Below are positions 43,782 through 53,095 of a DNA stretch of 64,000 bases, one piece after another; the stretch's first letter is position 1; each line of letters opens with the position of its first letter. Position numbers and translations under genes: made by a program. The stretch is taken from assembly GCF_015082335.1 (NCBI RefSeq), contig NZ_BLRL01000004.1, positions 62,001 through 126,000 of the forward strand, given 5' to 3'. This stretch comes from Moritella sp. F3 (GTDB lineage: Bacteria; Pseudomonadota; Gammaproteobacteria; Enterobacterales; Moritellaceae). The notes beneath the pieces are model-generated. The model saw nothing but the letters and a program-made list of their open reading frames with translations. It was not told the origin of the DNA and did no database searches.

Positions 43782-46292
43782 GTGGCAGCGTTACCGATCA
43801 CTTCCGTACTAGCCGACTTATTTACGGCCTTAACATCATCCAATCAAGTTATCTTGCAAGCGCCACCTGGGGCGGGTAAGTCAACGCTATTACCGTTGAA
43901 GCTACTGCAAGAAAAACTCTTTAGTGGCCGTATTCTGATGCTTGAGCCTCGTCGTCTTGCCGCGCGTAATATTGCCACTTATATGGCCTCGAAGCTGCAA
44001 CAAAAAGTCGGTGACGAGGTCGGTTATCGCATGCGTGGTGATACCAAAATATCGAAAACCACACGTTTGGAAGTAGTAACGGAAGGGATCTTAACGCGGA
44101 TGATCCAGCAAGATCCGGAACTCAGTGATTACGATTTAATTATCTTCGATGAATTTCATGAACGTTCATTGAATGCTGATATTGGGCTGGCGTTTGCATT
44201 AGAAGTGCAACAAGGGCTGCGTGATGATTTAAAGCTACTCGTTATGTCTGCCACACTCGATACCGACGGATTGCAAAAGCTATTGCCTGATGCGCAATTA
44301 TTGACAGCAGAAGGACGTTGTTTTCCGGTGACGTATAGCTATCACCCAATGAGTTTACAGCGCAGTACTGCTAAACAAGCACTACCGGGGGCGATTGCTG
44401 CGACCGTAACATTAGCCTTGCAACAACAAGCGGGTAATATCTTAGTGTTCTTACCGGGTGTGAGTGAGATTAAGCGTTGTCAGCAACAATTACAGGCTCT
44501 CGTTAATGCCCAGTTGCATGTCCTGCCTTTGTACGGGCAATTGACGCAACAGCAGCAACAGGCGGCGATTAATCCTTTGCCTACCGGACAACGTAAAATT
44601 GTACTTGCAACGAATATTGCGGAAACATCCTTAACTATTGAAGGTATTTCGGTGGTGATTGATTCTGGCCTTGAGCGTAAAGTCAGTTTCTCGCCACGCT
44701 CTGGTGTTAGTCGATTACAAACAAAGCGCATTAGCCAAGCGTCTGCCACTCAGCGTGCTGGACGAGCAGGGCGACTACAAGTCGGACATTGCTATCGGTT
44801 ATGGCGGGAAGAAGATCATAGCCGCTTAGAGGCGCAAATAGAACCAGAAATTCTTGTCGCAGACTTAACCTCAACGTGTTTAGAGCTAAAAGTGTGGGGC
44901 GTTAATAGCTTTGCGGAACTGGCGTTATTAGATAAACCTTCACTGGCCAATGTCGATTATGCTGAAGGTTTGCTCACTGATTTAGGCGCGTTAGAATCGG
45001 GTAGTTGCAGTCAACATGGCCAAGCGTTAGCCGCATTTGGTATGTCTCCCCGTTTAGCGCATATGTTATTAACGGCGCAAACATGGGAAGCTGAATTACC
45101 AGGTATTAGCTGGTTAGCCTGCCGTTTGATTGCTTTACTCGAAGGCAGTGAACGCTTACCACTTGATCTCGACTTTGCACTGCAGCAGATGGCGGCGGGG
45201 CAATTTAAGCAAGCACAACGCCAAGCGCAGCAGTGGGCGCAGCGTTTTAGTTTTATAAAACAGAGTAGTCATAGCGCGAGCACGAATGCCTATACCGGCT
45301 TGTTATTAGCGTTAGCGTATCCTGATCGTATCGCGCAGCGTCGTGATAGCACTGGACGCGGACAAGCTGGCCACGGGCAAGATGTGCTGTATATGTTAAG
45401 TAACGGCCTCGGGGTTAAATTGATGAACGATGCTAGTTTAACCAGTGCCGAATTAATGGTTGTGGCTGATTTGTCATTAACTGAACAAGGCGCAGATGCC
45501 ATGGTGTATAACGCCTGTGCTATCGATCTCGCAGAGTTACAGACTTGGTTACCGCAATTGTTTAGCCAGCAAGCATTTGTGCAATGGGATCTAAAAGCGC
45601 AAAAACTGATTGCTGAGCAGCGTCAATGTTTAGGCAAGTTAGTGTTATCCCGTAAAGTATTAACCGATATCAGCCCTGCACAAAAACAAACTGCAGTACT
45701 GGCCGGTATTCGTAAGGCGGGTCTGTCTGTATTACCGTGGAGCGAACAACATAGAGCCTTATTGACACGTTTACGTTGCGCACATCAATGGTTGCCTGAA
45801 TTAGGTTTTGTTGATTACAGTGACGCTGCCTTGATTGACGATTTAGAAAATTGGCTGTTACCGTACTTAACGGGCGTGACGGGGCCTGCGCAGATGAAAA
45901 AAATACCATTGTCCGAAGCGCTGTTATCGCGTTTAGAGTGGTCTCTGCAACAACGTTTGGATAAAGAGTTACCCACACACTTTACCGTGCCGACAGGCTC
46001 AAAAATTAAATTACGTTATAACGATAATAATGCCCCGAGTTTACCCGTGCGTATTCAAGAGATGTTTGGTCAAGCGAATAAACCGGCTGTTGCGAATGGT
46101 CGTGTGCCGATTGTGATTGAATTATTGTCTCCCGCTCAACGTCCGTTGCAAATAACCCAAGATTTACTCGGTTTCTGGAGTGGCAGCTATAACGAAGTCA
46201 AAAAAGAAATGAAAGGCCGCTACCCGAAACATTATTGGCCAGATAATCCACTTGAAGCGATGCCGACCCGCCGGGTTAAAAAACATATGTAG
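43782..46292 (+). CDS. hrpB: ATP-dependent helicase HrpB (DEAH-box)
   Basis: 836-residue DEAH/RHA-type helicase, standard length. Walker A is QAPPGAGKSTLLPLKLL, Walker B is IIFDEFHERSLNADIGLA (DEFH), motif III is VMSATLDTD, and motifs V/VI are VLATNIAETSLTIEGI and QRAGRAGRL. The GTG start at 43782 is preceded by GAGAGG. Substrate and role are not known in E. coli. It precedes mrcB in the E. coli map, but six genes intervene here. Confidence 0.95.
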   Translation: MAALPITSVLADLFTALTSSNQVILQAPPGAGKSTLLPLKLLQEKLFSGRILMLEPRRLAARNIATYMASKLQQKVGDEVGYRMRGDTKISKTTRLEVVTEGILTRMIQQDPELSDYDLIIFDEFHERSLNADIGLAFALEVQQGLRDDLKLLVMSATLDTDGLQKLLPDAQLLTAEGRCFPVTYSYHPMSLQRSTAKQALPGAIAATVTLALQQQAGNILVFLPGVSEIKRCQQQLQALVNAQLHVLPLYGQLTQQQQQAAINPLPTGQRKIVLATNIAETSLTIEGISVVIDSGLERKVSFSPRSGVSRLQTKRISQASATQRAGRAGRLQVGHCYRLWREEDHSRLEAQIEPEILVADLTSTCLELKVWGVNSFAELALLDKPSLANVDYAEGLLTDLGALESGSCSQHGQALAAFGMSPRLAHMLLTAQTWEAELPGISWLACRLIALLEGSERLPLDLDFALQQMAAGQFKQAQRQAQQWAQRFSFIKQSSHSASTNAYTGLLLALAYPDRIAQRRDSTGRGQAGHGQDVLYMLSNGLGVKLMNDASLTSAELMVVADLSLTEQGADAMVYNACAIDLAELQTWLPQLFSQQAFVQWDLKAQKLIAEQRQCLGKLVLSRKVLTDISPAQKQTAVLAGIRKAGLSVLPWSEQHRALLTRLRCAHQWLPELGFVDYSDAALIDDLENWLLPYLTGVTGPAQMKKIPLSEALLSRLEWSLQQRLDKELPTHFTVPTGSKIKLRYNDNNAPSLPVRIQEMFGQANKPAVANGRVPIVIELLSPAQRPLQITQDLLGFWSGSYNEVKKEMKGRYPKHYWPDNPLEAMPTRRVKKHM

Positions 46293-46367
46293 GAAAGCAG
46301 CCATAATTAATCGGAATCTGCTATTATCCGCCCGTGTTCGTTCCAGCAAAATAAAAGAAGATTTATC

Positions 46368-47318
46368 ATGACTAAAAAAATTGCCACATTGCATCCCCGT
46401 AATCCACATCAGGGACGTTATGATTTAACTGCCTTAGTTAAAACATACCCAGCGTTACAAGCGCACATAACGCAAAATCCGCGTGGAGAAGAAACGGTTG
46501 ATTTTAGTGATGATAAAGCCGTTGTATGTTTGAACGCAGCCTTATTAGCACATTTTTACCAAGTACCAAATTGGCAGATCCCTGCAGGCTACTTATGCCC
46601 ACCTATTCCAGGCCGTGCTGATTATATTCACTATATTGCAGACTTGTTGGCAGAAATGAATAGTGGCGAAGTACCAACTGGTAAACGTGTAAAAGCATTA
46701 GACATAGGTACAGGCGCTAACTGTATTTATCCTATTCTTGGTCATCGCAGCTATGGCTGGGGTTTTGTTGGTACTGATGTTGATAAAGTGGCTGCAAAAA
46801 CCGCTAACGTCATTGTGCAAGCGAACCCAGGTTTAAACAAAGCAATTAAAATCGTGTTGAAAAAAACACCGGGCAGTATGTTTAAAGGTGTGATTAAACA
46901 TAGCGATAAATATTCAGTGACTGTGTGTAATCCGCCATTCCATGCATCAATGGAAGAAGCTGCGGCAGGTACTGAGCGTAAAATTATCAATTTACACAAA
47001 GGCAAAGCAGCGCCAACCAATACCACTAAGTTGAACTTTGGTGGTCAACACACAGAACTTTGGTGTGAAGGTGGTGAGCTACGCTTTGTGAAAGACATGG
47101 CGAGTGAGAGTAAAGATTTTTCTCAGCAAGTGTCTTGGTTTACCAGCCTTATCTCGAAAAGTGAAAACCTAGAACCGTTAGAAGCGCATCTAACTGCGAT
47201 TGGCGCTAAACAAATTCGCGTGATCCCAATGTCGCAAGGTCAAAAAGTCAGCCGTATTTTAGCGTGGAGCTTTATGGATACTGACGAGCAACAGCAGTGG
47301 GCTAGCGAACAGTGGTAA
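46368..47318 (+). CDS. rlmF: 23S rRNA (adenine1618-N6)-methyltransferase RlmF
   Basis: 316-residue Rossmann-fold methyltransferase that modifies A1618 of 23S rRNA. The SAM site is KALDIGTGANCIYPILG, and the catalytic motif is VTVCNPPFHAS (N-P-P-F). Other conserved parts are LHPRNPHQGRYDLTALV, GYLCPPIPGRADYIHYIADLL and FGGQHTELWCEGGELRF. Start has an AGAAG-type ribosome-binding site. A strong terminator follows. Confidence 0.95.
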   Translation: MTKKIATLHPRNPHQGRYDLTALVKTYPALQAHITQNPRGEETVDFSDDKAVVCLNAALLAHFYQVPNWQIPAGYLCPPIPGRADYIHYIADLLAEMNSGEVPTGKRVKALDIGTGANCIYPILGHRSYGWGFVGTDVDKVAAKTANVIVQANPGLNKAIKIVLKKTPGSMFKGVIKHSDKYSVTVCNPPFHASMEEAAAGTERKIINLHKGKAAPTNTTKLNFGGQHTELWCEGGELRFVKDMASESKDFSQQVSWFTSLISKSENLEPLEAHLTAIGAKQIRVIPMSQGQKVSRILAWSFMDTDEQQQWASEQW

Positions 47319-47377
47319 CCAGTACAAGCAAACTATCGCTTAAGGTACTGGCAGAATGTGCAGTATTTAGGTAGATT

Positions 47378-47407
47378 AAAACGGCAAGCATCGCGCTTGC
47401 CGTTTTT
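47378..47407 (+). terminator. Rho-independent terminator after rlmF
   Basis: aaaacggcaagc and gcttgccgtttt form a 12-bp stem with loop ATCGC, followed by U at 47403-47407. Confidence 0.88.
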
Positions 47408-47470
47408 GTATCTGAGATCCTGATAGGCAATCTCAACTTCACCACAAACGATAACTTAAGGAATGATGAC

Positions 47471-47761
47471 ATGTTGGTATGGCTTGGTTACAGTTATGTG
47501 GTGTTGAGCCTCATCACGTTGCTGGTATATGGTAAAGATAAGTGGGCTGCTAAACGACAAGCATGGCGAACACCAGAGCGTACATTACATATATTGGCAT
47601 TGTTAGGCGGTTGGCCTGGCGCGATGATCGCTCAAAGACTCTTTTCTCATAAAAAAAGTAAAGTTAGTTTCAAACGCATTTTTTGGTTAACGGTTGCTGG
47701 TAATTTACTCATTGTATTAGGCATTTTTCAAATTGACCCGAGTTATGTCGTTATTAGCTGA
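47471..47761 (+). CDS. DUF1294 small membrane protein
   Basis: 96 residues with three hydrophobic segments: WLGYSYVVLSLITLLVYG, LHILALLGGWPGAMIAQRLF and FWLTVAGNLLIVLGIF. The central KDKWAAKRQAWRTPERTLHILALLGGWPGA and SFKRIFWLT are the DUF1294 signature. Function unknown; inner membrane. AAGGAATG lies before the start. Confidence 0.9.
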   Translation: MLVWLGYSYVVLSLITLLVYGKDKWAAKRQAWRTPERTLHILALLGGWPGAMIAQRLFSHKKSKVSFKRIFWLTVAGNLLIVLGIFQIDPSYVVIS

Positions 47762-47898
47762 TTGTTTGATGTCAAATTTTTCCACTGATTTACACACTTT
47801 TACGTTATCTATACTAGGTCTTTGTTTTATTGTGGTATACCATTTCGGCCTTATTATGCTAATTACGGCTATTTTGAACGATAATCGGGTATTCATTA

Positions 47899-49215
47899 AT
47901 GTCGTTAATTAAAAAAAATAAATTAAAACTAGCACTAATGTGGGTGCTATTAACCAGCACATTGCTGCTTATCGTCGCGCTATTACCAGTGGGTGATAAC
48001 ATCGAGACGAAAGCCACGATAAAGGCGACGCCTAAAGTCGTAACCGAGTTAACGTACGAGCCTGAATTACCACTGTATGACGCTAATACACAAGCTGAAA
48101 CAGTGACAGAGTCGACGGTCGCATCGATTGCCAAAGAGCTAGCCAAGTCGTATCCGAAAACGATTAACTACGTGATCCAAAAAGGCGACACGCTAGGCGG
48201 TATCTTTGAGAAACTGGGTTTAAGTCAAACCAGTTTATATCAGATCCTCGAAGTGGATTTAAACGTACTTGCGTTAGATAGCATTAAGCCTGGGCAAACC
48301 CTCATTTTCACTGAATTCGAAGGATTATTAACACGTCTTGAATTACAAATCAGTCTTGCGCATCAAGTGGTTTATACTAGCGCTGGCGATAATGGTTTTG
48401 AATTTGAGCAAATAACCCTTGATGGTGAGTGGCGTGAGCACAGTTATATAGGCAAGGTAGAATACAGCTTTGCAGGCTCTGCGAAAAAAGCTGGCTTATC
48501 GTTATTTGAAGCACAATTTATTGCCAGTTTATTAAAAGATAAAATTAATTTCAGTCGTGATTTACAGATCGGCGATACGTTTAAAGTATTGGTATCGCGT
48601 CAATACATTGGTGATGAGCGCTCGGGTGAAAATCGTATCGAAGCGGTGAGTATTAATAACCGCAGCCGTAATATTAGTGCTTATTTGTATGAAGGTACTT
48701 ATTATGATGAAGCGGGATTAAGCATTGAACGTGCCTTTGTACGTCGTCCGGTGAGCAGTAAATACCGTATATCATCGAGCTTTAATCCAAGACGTTTACA
48801 TCCAGTTACGGGTTTATTACGTCCGCATAATGGTACTGACTTTGCAACGCCGATTGGCACCCCTGTTTTCGCCACTGGCGATGGTGTGGTATCACGCGTG
48901 CTTAATCATAAGTATGCAGGCTTGTATATCGAGATCTCAAATGGCCAAACTTATCGTACCCGTTTCTTACATTTAAGTAAGGCGCTAGTACGTAAAGGTC
49001 AACGAGTGAAACGTGGGCAGAAAATTGCGTTATCAGGCAACAGTGGTCGTATTACCGGACCACATCTGCATTATGAGCTACATTTACGTGGCCGAGCAGT
49101 GAATGCCATGACGGCTGATATTCCGATTGCAACAGCGATTGGGAAAAAGCAGCAAGCGGCATTCAAACTGGCGTTAAGTAATTACCATGCCGCATGGGAT
49201 GAAGTTAAAAGCTAA
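47899..49215 (+). CDS. M23 peptidoglycan endopeptidase with OapA/LysM-like domain (MepM type)
   Basis: 438 residues with an N-terminal signal-anchor (MLSL-like hydrophobic helix [22 protein letters not shown]). A LysM-like/OapA domain begins at [28 protein letters not shown]. The zinc peptidase domain shows [20 protein letters not shown] (HxxxD) and [14 protein letters not shown] (HLHYE). This layout is that of MepM/YebA, which cuts meso-DAP-D-Ala crosslinks to allow murein growth. Its end overlaps the convergent arfB stop by 11 bp. Confidence 0.92.
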   Translation: MSLIKKNKLKLALMWVLLTSTLLLIVALLPVGDNIETKATIKATPKVVTELTYEPELPLYDANTQAETVTESTVASIAKELAKSYPKTINYVIQKGDTLGGIFEKLGLSQTSLYQILEVDLNVLALDSIKPGQTLIFTEFEGLLTRLELQISLAHQVVYTSAGDNGFEFEQITLDGEWREHSYIGKVEYSFAGSAKKAGLSLFEAQFIASLLKDKINFSRDLQIGDTFKVLVSRQYIGDERSGENRIEAVSINNRSRNISAYLYEGTYYDEAGLSIERAFVRRPVSSKYRISSSFNPRRLHPVTGLLRPHNGTDFATPIGTPVFATGDGVVSRVLNHKYAGLYIEISNGQTYRTRFLHLSKALVRKGQRVKRGQKIALSGNSGRITGPHLHYELHLRGRAVNAMTADIPIATAIGKKQQAAFKLALSNYHAAWDEVKS

Positions 49216-49618
49216 CTTTACCACGCATATTTTTAGTCTTCCCACGCTGAGTCTTAGTGTCCATACGTTTCTTTTTGGCATTACGACTTGGCTTGGTTTC
49301 ACGACGCGCTTTTTGGATCACTGTCGCTTGTTTAATTAATTCGACCAAGCGTTCAAACGCTACCTGCTTGTTAAAATCTTGGCTGCGAGATTCTTGCGAT
49401 TTTATTATAATGACACCATCTTTGGTGATGCGATGATCACGTAGTGCTAATAACCTTTCTTTATAAAACTCCGGTAATGACGAAGCCTTGATATCAAAGC
49501 GCAAATGAATCGCTGTTGATACTTTATTCACGTTTTGACCGCCTGCACCTTGTGCGCGAATGGCTTGAATATCAATTTCTGAATCGGGAATTGACACATT
49601 GCTAGAGATTACGAGCAT
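49205..49618 (-). CDS. arfB: Alternative ribosome-rescue factor ArfB (peptidyl-tRNA hydrolase)
   Basis: 137 residues. The class-1 release-factor-like GGQ motif is in [22 protein letters not shown] (GGQ at residues 26-28), and the basic C-terminal tail ([23 protein letters not shown]) is the part that enters the empty mRNA channel of stalled ribosomes. ArfB hydrolyses peptidyl-tRNA on ribosomes lacking a stop codon. Overlaps the 3' end of the M23 gene tail-to-tail by 11 bp. Confidence 0.95.
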   Translation of the reverse strand: MLVISSNVSIPDSEIDIQAIRAQGAGGQNVNKVSTAIHLRFDIKASSLPEFYKERLLALRDHRITKDGVIIIKSQESRSQDFNKQVAFERLVELIKQATVIQKARRETKPSRNAKKKRMDTKTQRGKTKNMRGKVSF

Positions 49619-49746
49619 TAATAAACCTTGGTGTTTGTAGTTCTTGAAGTCGTTTGAGTATCTGCCTATGATACTCCTGTTTCCTGCGATTGTTAATTTT
49701 CAATTTTTTTGCCGTTATTATCTTCTAGCTCAGTGAGAGTATTTCT

Positions 49747-50238
49747 ATGATCATTAGACCGGTCAGGATGAGTGATGCACACGCCTTATCCATCCTATTT
49801 ACCCAATTGAATACTGAAACGCCGTTTATGGCAATGGGTGAACAAAATAGTGCCGCTGAACTCTGTGAACATCTGGCGTTATTTATTAACTCGCCAACAC
49901 AAGTGCTGTATGTCATCGAGGCTGAGAATCAACCGTTACTTGGTTTTGCGATTGGTATCGCCGCCTATATCAGTGGGGATCGTCACAGTGTCTCATTGGT
50001 TATTGGTATTGAACAAGCGAGTATCGGCCGGGGACTCGGGCGGCAGTTATTATTACAGGTTGAGGCATGGGCTCGTCTACATCAATTACAACAGCTCGAA
50101 TTAACCGTGATGGTTAATAATATCAATGCCATCAAGTTCTATGAAAACACAGGGTTTAAGCAGCAAACGATAAAGCCGTCTGGGATGGTTGATGACTTGG
50201 CGAGTAATGAATTATATATGCGCAAGGCCGTTAAATAA
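49747..50238 (+). CDS. GNAT family N-acetyltransferase
   Basis: 163 residues with the acetyl-CoA binding motif IEQASIGRGLGRQLLLQVEAWA (R-G-x-G-x-G/L type) and the C-terminal NNINAIKFYENTGFKQ signature of GNAT proteins. The N-terminus MIIRPVRMSDAHALSILF is also typical. Substrate unknown; cytoplasmic. It lies between arfB (divergent) and mrcB. Confidence 0.9.
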   Translation: MIIRPVRMSDAHALSILFTQLNTETPFMAMGEQNSAAELCEHLALFINSPTQVLYVIEAENQPLLGFAIGIAAYISGDRHSVSLVIGIEQASIGRGLGRQLLLQVEAWARLHQLQQLELTVMVNNINAIKFYENTGFKQQTIKPSGMVDDLASNELYMRKAVK

Positions 50239-50339
50239 CCTTGCACTGGTTGAGTTACGGGGAGGGAACAGGGTAAACTAGCGATTCTTTGTTACGCCGT
50301 TTTATGAGTTCGTATTCGATCATATCTTAAGCGTATTTG

Positions 50340-52595
50340 ATGCAATCTCTAGGACTCTTTCTCTTGGCTAAACGTCCCGTAACTGATGACACTAAAAAAC
50401 CTGTCAGAAAACGTAAAACACCAGCGCAATCAACCGTAAACAAAACAGCAAAAAAAACAACTGCACGCAAAGTCACAAAAAAGAAAACCAAGAAAGCTAA
50501 AAATCGCACTTGGAGTCGCAGTCTTGCCATCTTCTTACTCAAATTTAGTTTGGCGTTTTCGGCTATCTTTGTTCTCTACGGCATGTATTTAGACAGTAAA
50601 ATTCAAGCGCGATTTTCTGGCCCTATTTGGAAAACCCCAGCACAGATCTACGCACGTAGTTTAGAGCTCACGCCAGGTATGTTTCTGCCTCACGATAAAC
50701 TCGTCGAAGAACTGGTCTTACTGAATTACTTAAAAGTATCCAAGCCTCGTACTGCAGGGCAGTTTTCAGTATCAAAAACGAAAGTTGAATTATTACGCCG
50801 CAGCTTTACCTATCTCGATGGTACTGAGCCTACTCAAGCGTTATTTTTAACCTTTGCGGATAATCGCTTAGTCAGTATTCGCGATCAGAAAACGGGTAAA
50901 TACCTCAACTCCGTCAATCTTGACCCTATGTTGCTTGATACCTTGCAAGCACCTAATCAAGAAGACCGTATTTTGGTAGAGTTACAAAATTACCCACAAC
51001 TATTAATCGATACTTTACTGCTGGTGGAAGACCGTAATTTCTACCATCATAGCGGCGTGTCGCCCGTTGCGATTGTACGTGCAGCATTCGCTAATATGAA
51101 TGCTGGACGCACAGTGCAAGGTGGCAGTACCTTGACGCAGCAGTTAGTGAAAAACTTTTTCTTAACCCGACAACGTAGTTTTTGGCGTAAATTTAATGAA
51201 GCCTACATGGCATTGTTAATTAATTATCGCTTAAGTAAAGATGCGGTATTAAGTGGTTACCTTAATGAAGTATATTTAGGTCAAAATTACAGTGATGGTG
51301 TTTATGGCTTTGGTTTAGCGAGTTATTTCTATTTTGGTCGACCTGTACCTGAATTGAGCATAGATCAAATGGCGTTCTTGGTTGCTGTCGTGAAAGGCCC
51401 GTCGTTTTATGATCCATGGCGCTACCCAGATCGTGCGCTTGAACGTCGTGACATGATTATCCGATTATTATCTAAAAACGGTAAAATCAGCACTGCTGAA
51501 TACCGTGCGGCAATAGCGCGTCCGTTAGGGATTATCCCACGTGGGCACATGAGCGTCTCTAAAGCACCGGCATTTATGTCTCTGCTGCGCCGAGAGTTAA
51601 AAACTACGTTTGGTGATGCGCTCTATGATCAATCAGGATTAAAAATATTTACCAGCTTAGATCCACTCGCCCAGCGTGCAGCAGAAACTGCGATCAGTGC
51701 AAGCTTACCGCGCTTAGAAAGAGCCCGTAACATATCAGGGTTAGAAACGGCTATGGTGGTGACCGACCGCCATTATGGACGGGTGACTGCGATTGTCGGT
51801 GGCCGTAATACTCAATATGCTGGTTTTAACCGAGCACTGGATGCCTCGCGTTCAATTGGCTCGGTGGTGAAACCCGCGATTTATTTAACTGCGTTTGAAC
51901 AAGGCTATGATCTGAACTCACCGTTAGCGGATAAACCGCTGCGCTTGAATAACCAATATGGCAATAACTGGACGCCGAAGAATTATGATCGTAAATACCG
52001 TGGCGAAGTGCCGTTATATCAAGCCTTGATGCAATCGCTTAACGTACCGACGGTTAATTTAGGCATGGCGCTTGGCGTTGATAATGTCATTGAAAGTTTA
52101 AAACGCTTAGGGATTAAAAAAGTGGATAACCACTACCCATCAATGTTGTTAGGTGCGTTAAATATGTCGCCATTTCAAGTATCACAAATGTATCAAACGA
52201 TTGCGACTGCAGGCGAATATCATAAGTTAACGAGCTTAGTCGCAGTGGTTGATGAAGATGGTGATTTGGTTTACCAACAAGACTTAAAAGGTAGCCGTCG
52301 TTTTGATCGTAAATACACGGATTTGACGATTTATAATATGACCTTGGTCGCTAAGCAAGGTACTGCGCGCCGTTTAAGTTGGCAATTCCCTGGTACTAAC
52401 TTTGCCGGTAAAACCGGTTCTACCGATAAACTTCGTGATAGCTGGTTTGTTGGATTAGATAACCGCGATGTCGTGACTGTATGGGTTGGTCGTGATGATA
52501 ATAAGACGTCGACACTAACCGGATCGAGCGGGGCATTAACGGTATTTGGCGATTACATGAAATTACGCGGAGCAGATAGCCTTGCCGTGAATTAA
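50340..52595 (+). CDS. mrcB: Penicillin-binding protein 1b, bifunctional murein synthase
   Basis: Class A PBP with a short cytoplasmic basic tail (KKTAKKTTARKVTKKKTKKAKNR) and one membrane helix near residues 60-85. The glycosyltransferase (GT51) shows LLVEDRNFYHHSGVSP and QGGSTLTQQLVKNFFL. The transpeptidase shows SIGSVVKP (SxxK), QSLNVP (SxN) and KTGST. Length about 751 is below E. coli PBP1b (844), and I see the UB2H-like segment in place (KSGPIWKTPAQIYARSLEL). Start uncertain: TTG 50337, ATG 50340, or TTG 50364 (MAKRPVTDD) with AGGA upstream. Confidence 0.94.
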   Translation: MQSLGLFLLAKRPVTDDTKKPVRKRKTPAQSTVNKTAKKTTARKVTKKKTKKAKNRTWSRSLAIFLLKFSLAFSAIFVLYGMYLDSKIQARFSGPIWKTPAQIYARSLELTPGMFLPHDKLVEELVLLNYLKVSKPRTAGQFSVSKTKVELLRRSFTYLDGTEPTQALFLTFADNRLVSIRDQKTGKYLNSVNLDPMLLDTLQAPNQEDRILVELQNYPQLLIDTLLLVEDRNFYHHSGVSPVAIVRAAFANMNAGRTVQGGSTLTQQLVKNFFLTRQRSFWRKFNEAYMALLINYRLSKDAVLSGYLNEVYLGQNYSDGVYGFGLASYFYFGRPVPELSIDQMAFLVAVVKGPSFYDPWRYPDRALERRDMIIRLLSKNGKISTAEYRAAIARPLGIIPRGHMSVSKAPAFMSLLRRELKTTFGDALYDQSGLKIFTSLDPLAQRAAETAISASLPRLERARNISGLETAMVVTDRHYGRVTAIVGGRNTQYAGFNRALDASRSIGSVVKPAIYLTAFEQGYDLNSPLADKPLRLNNQYGNNWTPKNYDRKYRGEVPLYQALMQSLNVPTVNLGMALGVDNVIESLKRLGIKKVDNHYPSMLLGALNMSPFQVSQMYQTIATAGEYHKLTSLVAVVDEDGDLVYQQDLKGSRRFDRKYTDLTIYNMTLVAKQGTARRLSWQFPGTNFAGKTGSTDKLRDSWFVGLDNRDVVTVWVGRDDNKTSTLTGSSGALTVFGDYMKLRGADSLAVN

Positions 52596-53095
52596 GATAC
52601 GCAAGTGTAAGTGCTCATATTGTAAAGTAGGCTCAGTTCATGAGTCTGCTTTTCCCTGTCACGGAATCGCTGCAAGTAAGCGCTCATTTAAACAGTCGCT
52701 AGACTGACCTATTTCTCTTTTCTCTATTTCTACAAACGACCTAAGCTAGATTACTCGAAGGTTCGCATCTGGATACTTTGAAACATTGCCGATATTACAT
52801 TTCAACTATCGATTTAACACTTTGCTATCATTTGTGTTACCACTTGTTATCAATCAGCTCAGGAAAATTGCCGTTATTTCTCATAAATTAAGATTTTAAA
52901 TATCGTAAATTAACCATAAAGTATTATTTCACTCTGTAAAATAAGATGTGGAATAGTCTGGGATCACAAAGAAATGGCGATATTCCATAAAGCATTAAAC
53001 ACACAACATTGATCACTATTTTAGCGTTACTAACTTACTACAATATATTTTGATATTTATAACAACCACTTAACTATCGTTTAAGGATAAGCGTA
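52596..53095 (+). other. 500-bp region between mrcB and the chitinase gene
   Basis: AT-rich DNA with no gene seen on either strand. It opens with a weak mrcB terminator (52626-52653). A short 5-bp hairpin (cagtc-gcta-gactg, about 52695) is the only other structure I noticed. It presumably holds the chitinase promoter and control sites, none of which I can identify. Confidence 0.4.
52626..52653 (+). terminator. Weak terminator after mrcB
   Basis: agtaggctca pairs with tgagtctgct over 10 bp (two G-U), loop GTTCA, followed by a short U-run TTTCC. Confidence 0.55.
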
